Source: Stachybotrys elegans (taxonomy: Eukaryota > Ascomycota > Sordariomycetes > Hypocreales > Stachybotryaceae). Taken from it: a stretch of DNA of 64,000 nucleotides. Location of the stretch: positions 1,612,001-1,676,000 of the forward strand of contig JAGPNK010000006.1 in the NCBI GenBank assembly GCA_020746835.1. The letters run 5' to 3'. This document shows positions 56,630 to 64,000 of the stretch, piece after piece (the first letter of the stretch is position 1; the number at the start of each line of letters is the position of its first letter). The notes beneath the pieces were generated by a model, which saw only the letters and a program-made list of their open reading frames with translations, was not told the DNA's origin and ran no database searches. The position numbers and the translations under genes were made by a program.

Positions 56630-58964
56630 ATGCAGTACGTTCGAAATATCAGCGACTCGGTTTCGACAGCATGGAACTCCCTCAACCCGGCAACTCTTAG
56701 TGGTGCCATTGATGTGATTGTGGTGGAACACGAAGACGGCACGCTTGCTTGTTCGCCCTTCCATGTCCGCTTCGGCAAGTTTTCCCTGCTTCGCCCTTCT
56801 GACAAGAAGGTCGAATTCAAGGTGAATGGCGTCAAGCAAGAGTACTCCATGAAGCTTGGCGAGGGCGGAGAGGCTTTCTTTGTTTTCGAAACCACCGACA
56901 ACATTCCCCAGTCCCTCCAGACCTCGCCTCTTGTCTCACCAGCAAGCAGCCCTCCCCTTAGTCCTGTGCAGACCTCTGGAGGAGATCTGGCAGATCCCGA
57001 GCCACTGCAGCTGGACGGAGAGCCTAGCAGACCTCGCCGCCCTCTTCCCACAGTCCTTCGTGCCAAGTCGGATGATGCTGGTAAATTCTTCCTGGCCACT
57101 TTTGTTCTCTGACCAAGACTTGGCTGACATAGTTCCAGGCATCTTGACACCCCTTTCAACTTCGCCAAATCTCCCCAACAGTCGCCCGACCTCGGCAGAC
57201 TGGTCTGCTGCCTTTCGACACCACAGCGACAATGTCCTTCAGCACTCGTCACGGTCCTCAGACCCTGATGATGGAGATTCGGTCGATGGCGGCCCCTTTA
57301 TCTCAGAGCGGTCACAGAGCCCCCCGCCATTGGCCCTAAACGAAGCCGTCGAGCGTGCCAAATCTCTTGCCAAGGAGCTCTCCGCGGCAAATATTCCAAG
57401 CAAGATCACGGAAACGGGGGATCTCATGCTCGACATGACCGGATTCAAGAGCAACGACGAGGACATGCTACGCGCTGAGGTGCTTGCTCGTAAGATTCTG
57501 TCGGAAGAGCTGGACGGCAATTACGACATCGGCGCGCTCTTCGGCTTTGACGAAGAAGGCAACCTCTGGATATATAGCAGCGAGGACGCCAAAAACGCCG
57601 CCATGAAGAAGACTTTGGAGTCTACCATGCAGCACCATCATCACCACCACCGCGACGTGGCTGCCGATGCTGCATCCGACCCAGGATATCATAGCGATGG
57701 GAGTGATGTCACTGTTGCCGCTCGCGAACCTTCTCACAGACGCTCGGAATCTGATGCCGGGCCCCAGGGGATGCATACGCCACCACGGACCCCCACCGAT
57801 TCAGCTGGAGTGGGTGATCCGAATCGGAATTATGCTAAGACTCTGCGGTTGACTAGTGACCAACTGAGGGATCTCAACCTCAAGCCGGGTGAGAACAGCA
57901 TGAGCTTCACAGTCAACAGAGCTACTTGCTCTGCCAACATGTATCTGTGGAAACACGAGACCCCCGTCGTCATCTCTGATATCGACGGCACCATCACGAA
58001 ATCCGATGCTCTGGGGCATGTTCTCAACATGATAGGCCGTGACTGGACTCACACAGGTATCGCGCGCCTGTACAGCGATATTGCACAGAACGGGTACAAC
58101 ATTATGTATCTGACCAGTAGGTCCGTCGGCCAAGCTGATACTACAAGAGCTTATGTCTACGGCGTCGTCCAAGACGGATACAAGTTGCCCCATGGCCCAA
58201 CTATCTTGTCCCCGGATCGGACAATGGCGGCTCTGCGACGCGAGATCTACCTTCGCAAGCCTCACGTGTTCAAGATGGCTACTCTACGGGACATTCGAAA
58301 CTTATATGGACCCGACAAGACACCATTCTACGCCGGATTTGGCAACCGTCTTACCGACCAAATCTCATACAGAACCGTCGACGTCCCGAGGAACCGTATA
58401 TTCACCATCAACTCCAATTCCGAAGTCTCTCTTGACCTTCTCAGTCTCAACAAGCTGAAGATGAGCTACGTCAACATCAATGAGGTTGTGGACCATTACT
58501 TCCCACCCGTCAGCACTCTGGTCAAAGGCGGCGGCGAAGAGTTTACCGACTTCAGATACTGGAGAGATGTCCCGCTTGAGCTTGATGAATTCTCAGCCAG
58601 TGACAGCGACGGAAACGAGGAAGAAGAAGAGGAAGAGGAAGAAGAGGATGATGAGGAGATGGACGATGGGCTGGGTGATAGCTACATCTCGCGCGATTCG
58701 ATGGACGATGAGGCAGCTCGAGACGACGTCGTTGGCGGCAACCGCACTGTCAAAGGCCGCTTGGCTTCACCGGAAAACCTTGAGGATGCTGATGACGAGG
58801 AAGATGACGAAGATGAAGATACTGAAGACGGTGATGGCTACACGTCGGAGGACCATGGCCACGATAATCAAATGGCAGAGTTGCGACATGTGGAAGAAGA
58901 CGTTACAGCCGAAATAATCACGGGGGTTGGTCATTTGTCCACCGGGAAACCAGTTCAAAAGTGA
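56630..58964 (+). CDS. PAH1: Lipin-type phosphatidate phosphatase
   Basis: Exons 56630-57080 and 57139-58964 give 758 residues. Pah1 dephosphorylates phosphatidate to diacylglycerol in triacylglycerol and phospholipid synthesis, acting at the ER/nuclear membrane. Residues 1-105 are the N-LIP domain (amphipathic start MQYVRNISDSVSTAWN, then DVIVVE and CSPFHVRFGKF). The catalytic C-LIP domain covers about 410-600, with the haloacid dehalogenase motif DIDGTITKSD (near residue 429) and the following LTSRSVGQAD and YAGFGNR. Both DxDxT aspartates are present, so it should be active. A six-His run lies near residue 314. The C-terminus is a long acidic tail (an unbroken Glu/Asp run near 630-650), as in fungal lipins where it aids Nem1-Spo7 recruitment. 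The intron uses GTAAAT and CCAG and keeps phase. Confidence 0.96.
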
Positions 58965-59529
58965 GCTAAGGAGATCAGACATCAACAGTCCGACAGACGG
59001 CGCATCCGAATCCCTCCTGAAGCTTGGGGAGTGGCCTGCCCTTCACATGCTTGGCAGCGGCGAAGTGCTCAATGCGATGATTTGGGCCTACAGCCCTCAG
59101 CGGTTTGTCTTTCGATATTGGAAATCTAGGCCCTGCGGGTCGGCGTGGAATCAATTCGCGGTAGATAGAAACTGTATAAAGGGTTGGGAGAAAGGAGTAG
59201 TCAAGACGATAGACGGGTTATCACGGCATTCGGGTAGCATAGCGCGGGTTGGATGGCATATTTCCCAATTTCAAGAGCCATACTTTGCTGTATGAGTATG
59301 GGTGTTCTGCGTGGACAAGCCATTGTGGACTGCTTTCGGTCGAGTATTACAGTATGCAAAGCCGCTCTTACGAGCCGACTGTCTTTTTAATTAGAATAGG
59401 CGTCATCCATTCGGATTCATTTCCATAAACTGTGTGCCATTGTTTGTGTGTCTATTGACGTACGCGTAGATTGCTCTTCTCTTTTCATAACTACAGTCGG
59501 CTCGCGACTATTGCAAAGCCTTACTCAGT
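58965..59529. other. Convergent intergenic region, PAH1 / HIS4
   Basis: 565 bases between converging stop codons, partly AT-rich, presumably both 3' UTRs. No gene is seen. Confidence 0.6.
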
Positions 59530-62173
59530 TTACAAGCTATCCAGATAGTTGATTCTGAGCTCAACTGCCCTTCTATGAGCCTCTAGCTCCTCCACCTTGG
59601 CGAGCTGCATGACGGCGGATCCTACGTTGCGCAGGCCCTCGGCAGTGAGGTTGGAGCTGGTGATGTGCTTCATGAAAGAACCGAGATTGACACCAGAGTA
59701 CTGCTTAGCAAAGCCATAGGTTGCTGTAGAATCTAACGTTAGCGGTGCTCGTCGCAGCATGAATATCTGTGTGGGAAAGAAACTTACGTAGAGAATGATT
59801 CACACCCGCAGAGTAGTCTCCAACACTCTCAGGTGTCCACTGGCCAATGAAGACGCTACCGGCGTTCATGACCTGTTCAACTGCAGCCTGAGCGTCGTTG
59901 ATTTGCAGAATGAGGTGCTCGGGAGCATAGTCGTTGCTGATGCGCATAGCTTCCTCAACGGTCTTGACCATGACAGTGACAGAGTGGGCGATGGATCCAC
60001 GGACAATGTCGACTCTGGGCAAAGCCACAGCCTGCTTATGGACTTCGTCTTCGATAGCCGCAAGTTGCTCCTCGCTCAGGTCAATAGCAATCAGAATGAC
60101 CTGGCTGTCAACGCCGTGCTCAGCCTGGGAGAGCAAGTCAGATGCAACGAAGGCCGGGTTGGCATCCTTGTCGGCAATGACAAGAACCTCAGAAGGTCCG
60201 GCAGGCATATCAATGCTGACACCGGCGTTCGTATCATTGCTCACGTGCATCTTGGCCGCCGTAACGAATTGGTTGCCGGGACCAAGAATCTTGTCAACCT
60301 TGCTCACGCTCTCTGTGCCATAGGCCATGGCAGCCACGGCCTGCGCGCCACCGGCAAGCACGATACTCTCGGCGCCCACCTTGTGAGCCACGTATACGAT
60401 TTCGGGAGTAATGCTGCCGTCGGAGCGCGGAGGCGATGCCAGAACAATCTTCTTGCATCCGGCCACCATGGCCGGAACTCCCAGCATCAGTGCCGTGCTG
60501 GGAAGGACTGCGGTACCACCAGGCACGTAAAGGCCAACCCTCTCAATTGGGCGCGAGAATCGACTGCATACGACGCCGGGCATGGTCTCGACCTGTAGCG
60601 ACTTTTCTTCCTTTTGAGCAGCGTGGAACTTGCGGATGTTCTCGAAAGAGGTATCAATGGCCTTGATGGTCTCGGGAGAAAGGTCCATCAGCTCCTTGGG
60701 GAACGGCGCCTTTATGACGGGGGAGGTGAGAGAAGTTGCCTTTTCAAACTTGTGGGTATACGACAAGACAGCCTTGTCTCCTCCGTTTCGCACTTCTTCT
60801 ATGATGGGCGTGACGATCTTCAAGATGGCATCGGGCGACTTTTGGGAGGGTCGCTTGAGCTTTGCCTGCAGCTCAGCTTCCGATACTGAGGTGGCATCAA
60901 GTCTCTGCATGGCAATCCTCTCGTCCTTCTTGACCTCTGCGACGGGTGCCTTGGGTGGAGGAGCAGTTTCAACCTTGATGCCCTCCTTCTCAGCCCATTT
61001 ACCCTTTGCGTTACCTGCTCTTCTCTTCACCTTTAGACTCTTGGAATCGAGATTTGCCTCGATATCAGCCAAGCTCACGCCAGCGCCGATAGCCTTGGTC
61101 AGAGCAAAGTAGATCAGATCAGCAGCCTCGAAAGCGACATTCTCAGGGGTCTTGGCATCGCAAAGCTCCTCAGCCTCCTCCATTATCTTGGCTCTCAAGA
61201 GCTTCTCATCCGAAAAAAGTCTGGCAGTGTATGATCCGGCTGGAGCAGACTGCTTTCTTGATGATAGGGTCTGCTCCAGAGCTGCGATGCCCTTGAACTG
61301 CCCGAAGCAGCCAAACTGTTCTAGATGGCAGAATCGTCCTTTTTGTCGGACTACAAACTTGAGGGTGTCGTTGTCGCAGTCAAGAGCTATACGGACAAGC
61401 TCTTGGGTGTCGCCAGAGGTGGCACCCTTTACCCAGAGGCCTCTCTTTCGGCTTTGGTAGACTCCTGTCTGTGTGCGAAGGGCCTCGAGGATGCTGTTGT
61501 CACTGGTATAGGCCAGTCCAAGGGCGATTCCTGCCTCGTCTGTAACTACCGTAGGTAGCAGGCCGTCAGGTCGATCCGAACTCCAGTAGGTGCTGATAAG
61601 CTTGGAGAGAAGAGTCTTGCTCGGATCAGAGCTATCGGTGGTGAATTTCGCTGAAGACAGAACCGGGATAGCACGGGATTGTTTGGCGAATTCGATGAAT
61701 TGAATCACGTCGACGCTGGATGCCGGCTTGAGGAAGAGGTTCTGGATCTTGCGGGCCTTGACCTCCTCAGCGAGCTTGGCGGCATCGCAGTTTTTGGGGT
61801 CAACGTCCTTGATCAGCAAGCCATGGGTGGTGGCACTGGATAGATCAATATTGGAGACCACGGGAAGAACCCGAGCACCAAGGTCTGCGTATTCCCAGAG
61901 GTTCTCTGGGGCAACAAAGACCGTCCGAACGCCCTTGTCCAAGAGAGCTGTCACATCGTCTGAAGATTCAGCATTGGAAAGGTCCATGTAAGAATGAAAG
62001 CCTGACGCAGCTCCTCCGAGGAATGCCTCCACATCCTGCTGACCCTGCGAGGTTGGCTCGAAAAACGCTGCACCTAGAACCGAAATCTCCTCCGGCTTGA
62101 GGCCCTCGGGCTTGGACTGTCCGGATAGAGCCTCGATGCTGATGAGGAAGGGTAGTGGGAGCGTCGTCTCCAT
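59530..62173 (-). CDS. HIS4: Histidine biosynthesis trifunctional protein (HisI-HisE-HisD)
   Basis: Exons 59788-62173 and 59530-59723 give 859 residues, matching Neurospora HIS-3 in size and layout. One chain carries phosphoribosyl-AMP cyclohydrolase (about 234-290; YQSRKRGLWVKGATSGDT), phosphoribosyl-ATP pyrophosphatase (about 310-365; KIMEEAEEL and FEAADLIYFAL) and histidinol dehydrogenase (about 430-859; GLYVPGGTAVLPSTALM, GPGNQFVTAAK, QAEHGVDSQVILI). It covers steps 2, 3 and the last two oxidations of histidine synthesis. The intron near the 3' end (GTAAGT...CTACAG) restores NHSLPTYGFAKQYSG. The start METTLPLPF at 62173 matches the Neurospora-type N-terminus; the frame stays open upstream only from a GTG. 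A Gcn4-type site lies 102 bases upstream. Confidence 0.96.
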
Positions 62174-62274
62174 GGTGGGCGAGGGGGACGTCGTAAACAC
62201 AGTACCGAGCAATCGAGACACTGATCCTGCAACAATGCGTCAGATATTAAGATGTTGTCTTTACGGGAATGCTA

Positions 62275-62281
62275 TGACTCA
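62275..62281. promoter_or_regulatory. Gcn4/CPC-1-type site TGACTCA
   Basis: An exact match to the general amino-acid control element, 102 bases upstream of the HIS4 ATG. Fungal histidine genes are classic targets of Gcn4/CPC-1, so the placement is meaningful. On the minus strand, the same bases form part of a GTGAGT splice-donor motif. Confidence 0.7.
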
Positions 62282-62464
62282 CCCAAACAGCACAGCAGCT
62301 TTCAGACAAAATATTCTCAAGTACGAAGACCGAGTTCCTGAATCGGCGACGGCGCAGGTTTTGGTGGGGGTATTTCTTGCCCCTCCATCCCAGCAGGTGC
62401 CTGGGTCCTGTAGCTGGAATCCGTGCACCAATTGGCCCCATTGTTTCGGGAAGGAAAGCGTCAT
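62279..62464 (-). promoter_or_regulatory. Possible uORF in the HIS4 leader
   Basis: An ATG at 62464 opens 61 codons ending at a TGA that overlaps the putative leader-intron donor. Whether the HIS4 transcript starts this far upstream is unknown, so translation is speculative. Confidence 0.3.
62428..62435. promoter_or_regulatory. CCAAT box palindrome (CCAATTGG)
   Basis: CCAAT on both strands, 255 bases from the HIS4 ATG and 364 bases from the TAF9 ATG. The fungal CCAAT-binding complex could act on either gene. Confidence 0.45.
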
Positions 62465-62798
62465 TACCCTCCAACTGAAATTTCCCAAGACGACAAAGTG
62501 GTACGTACCGAAGTACTTCGACAATGTATGCCTCGGACTAACAATCTGCCGGGTCGCGACGTACAGTTTAATGGGCCATTATCGCGTGAACGACTTCAGA
62601 GAGCTTAAGCTCCAACCTACGCCCTGCAGCCTTGCCATACCCTGCAGGCCTTTCGCCGATTGAAATATACCAGGCTCTTAGTCCCGAAGTTTCAGCCGGC
62701 CGATAAATCTTCGAGACCCTTCCGACAACTCGAAAGATCGCATCGCCAGCCAACACCCACTTCCTCTACTCCCTACGTTCATGGCGCAGTGATCCAGC

Positions 62799-63545
62799 AT
62801 GGCATCAAGCCAACCACAGACGAATGGCGTCCCCGCCTCTTCCGCCAACACGTCGCAAACCGTCCCCAATACCCAAACGACGGTCGCTACCCAAGCAGCG
62901 CCGACTCCCGCCCCATTGCCCAGCACACCGACTGCGACGCGACCTCGCGATGCCCGCCTCATTGAGCTGCTCCTTACCTCCCAAGGCGTCACCTCCTACG
63001 AACAGCGCGTCCCGCTCTTGCTGCTAGACTTTGCATACCGACACACCTCTTCTGTCCTCAACGACGCACTCCATCTTTCTGGCGACCCGTACGTCTCCCA
63101 GGCTGGTGCTAAACCCTCCGCGGGGTCAGGCGCCAGCGTGCAGGCACCCGGCGAGGCTTCCGTCACCGCGAACGCAGTCAAGCTAGCCATCGGAGCACGA
63201 CTCAGCTACCAGTTCCGCGGAGGAAGCGCAGGAGGCGGCATTAGCAAGGAGTATATGCAGGAGCTGGCTCGGGAGCGGAACAAGGTTGCACTGCCCAAGA
63301 TTGTCCCCAGCGAATGGGGTGTTCGGCTTCCCAGCGAGCGCTTTGTTCTTAGTGGGACGGCATGGGGGCTTAAGGACATGTGGGACGAAGACGACGACGA
63401 CGACGACGAGCCTGGCCAAGGTGGCGATGCCATGGAGGGGATCGAGGCACCCGACCTCGAAGACGTTGGGGGTGACCCGGTTGAGGGGGGGACGGTCGAT
63501 GATGTGTTCGGCGACGATGTGGACGAGGAAATGGCGGAGGAATGA
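62799..63545 (+). CDS. TAF9: TFIID/SAGA subunit TAF9
   Basis: A single exon of 248 residues. TAF9 pairs through its histone fold with TAF6 in TFIID and SAGA to support RNA polymerase II initiation. The H3-like histone fold covers about residues 48-135 ([34 protein letters not shown], then [18 protein letters not shown]). The conserved C-terminal motif [18 protein letters not shown] (a TAF9 hallmark) follows. Between fold helices there is a ~28-residue Gly/Ala/Ser insert. The first ~45 residues are Thr/Pro-rich, and the C-terminal ~55 are acidic, with a long Asp run near residue 196. The gene is divergent from HIS4. The ATG at 62799 is the first in this frame after the leader. Confidence 0.93.
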   Translation: MASSQPQTNGVPASSANTSQTVPNTQTTVATQAAPTPAPLPSTPTATRPRDARLIELLLTSQGVTSYEQRVPLLLLDFAYRHTSSVLNDALHLSGDPYVSQAGAKPSAGSGASVQAPGEASVTANAVKLAIGARLSYQFRGGSAGGGISKEYMQELARERNKVALPKIVPSEWGVRLPSERFVLSGTAWGLKDMWDEDDDDDDEPGQGGDAMEGIEAPDLEDVGGDPVEGGTVDDVFGDDVDEEMAEE

Positions 63546-64000
63546 GGCCTGATTGCAAACATGATTTGGGGTTTACATCTGGACCTTCCCTTGGCTCTAG
63601 AACTGGGATGCAAAATCCAAGGGAACTATCAATATTGGCGTCGGGGCGTTTATGGAATCCCAGGCTATGCTAGGAAAACGGACACCTCTTGAATCATCTC
63701 ATCGCTGTTGAGGCCTTCCGCCCACCAATACCAAGTTGCTTCGAGCCAGACCGAAGTCTAGCAATATATGTCGATATGTCCATTTGTAACCTTTACATTG
63801 AAAACTTGACAGACTGCGTTATTCACATGTTGATAATTAATTGACAAGCACACTACACGCTGAGCGTGACTAACCCTGAAGCGATAATAGTCACAATTCC
63901 AGTTTACCTAGTATGAACAAAAGAGATCTTTATGATACACTAGGTCTGTCAAAAAAACGGTATCTCATACACTCTATACCCTGATCTTGGAATCCGAAAC
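63546..64000. other. TAF9 3' flank to window end
   Basis: 455 bases, AT-richer than coding DNA, with no gene seen. A neighbouring gene may begin beyond the window edge. Confidence 0.55.

Larger units (their letters stand above)
62174..62798. other. Divergent promoter, HIS4 / TAF9
   Basis: 625 bases shared by two divergent genes. It holds a TGACTCA site (62275), a CCAATTGG palindrome (62428) and a possible HIS4 5'-leader intron at 62227-62282 (minus-strand donor GTGAGT, CTGAC branch, TTGCAG acceptor). Confidence 0.65.

Noticed and set aside
59795..60598. 267-codon plus-strand frame opposite HIS4
   Set aside because: Antisense shadow of the HisD coding exon.
1..64000. Search for transposons, biosynthetic clusters, CRISPR or a novel defence-type system
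   Set aside because: No transposase, reverse transcriptase, terminal repeats, polyketide or peptide synthase, or regular spaced repeats were found. The genes are unrelated housekeeping and signalling genes of a fungal nucleus.

Overview
This window is nuclear DNA of a filamentous ascomycete, most likely a Sordariomycete. The genes carry short introns (about 50-120 bp) with GTRNGT-type donors, CTRAC-type branch sites and YAG acceptors. Coding sequence is GC-rich, and the spliced proteins read like filamentous-fungal orthologues: a His4/HIS-3 trifunctional enzyme, CCT gamma, lipin, Vps53, allantoicase and a hybrid histidine kinase. I cannot name the species from sequence alone. No rRNA, convincing tRNA, intact transposon, CRISPR array or secondary-metabolite cluster is visible. 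All gene models were spliced by eye from frame continuity and splice signals. Untranslated ends are not resolved.

Layout. 0-7 kb: a cytochrome b561-domain membrane protein (-), diverging from allantoicase (+), then an ankyrin/DIL-domain protein (+). 7-10 kb: gene-free. 10-17.4 kb: a TBC-domain Rab GAP (+) with a 5'-leader intron, thioredoxin reductase (+), and UDP-GlcNAc pyrophosphorylase (-) converging on it. 17.4-29.9 kb: about 12.5 kb whose only recognisable gene is a 160-residue Ecl1-family zinc protein (-). 29.9-37.1 kb: an unrecognised gene with an ambiguous splice/stop structure (+), CCT3 (+), a PRKRIP1/DUF1168 protein (-) converging on CCT3, and a Det1-like histidine phosphatase (+). 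38.1-54.1 kb: three minus-strand genes, namely a 2059-residue hybrid histidine kinase, Vps53 and a membrane-anchored FN3/coiled-coil protein. 56.6-63.5 kb: lipin/Pah1 (+), His4 (-) and TAF9 (+), the last two divergent from a shared 625-bp promoter.

The genes are mostly independent housekeeping or signalling functions: purine-nitrogen use, membrane traffic (TBC, DIL, Vps53), redox, chitin precursor supply, protein folding, histidine synthesis, phospholipid synthesis and TFIID. They do not form an operon-like system. I did not find a clearly new biological system. The points most worth checking are the kinase (a degenerate receiver, an in-frame intron directly before the phospho-acceptor Asp, and a four-codon uORF overlapping its start), the orphan gene at 29.9-31.2 kb, the large gene-poor flanks of the Ecl1 gene, and a Gcn4-type site that coincides with a possible 5'-leader splice donor at his4.
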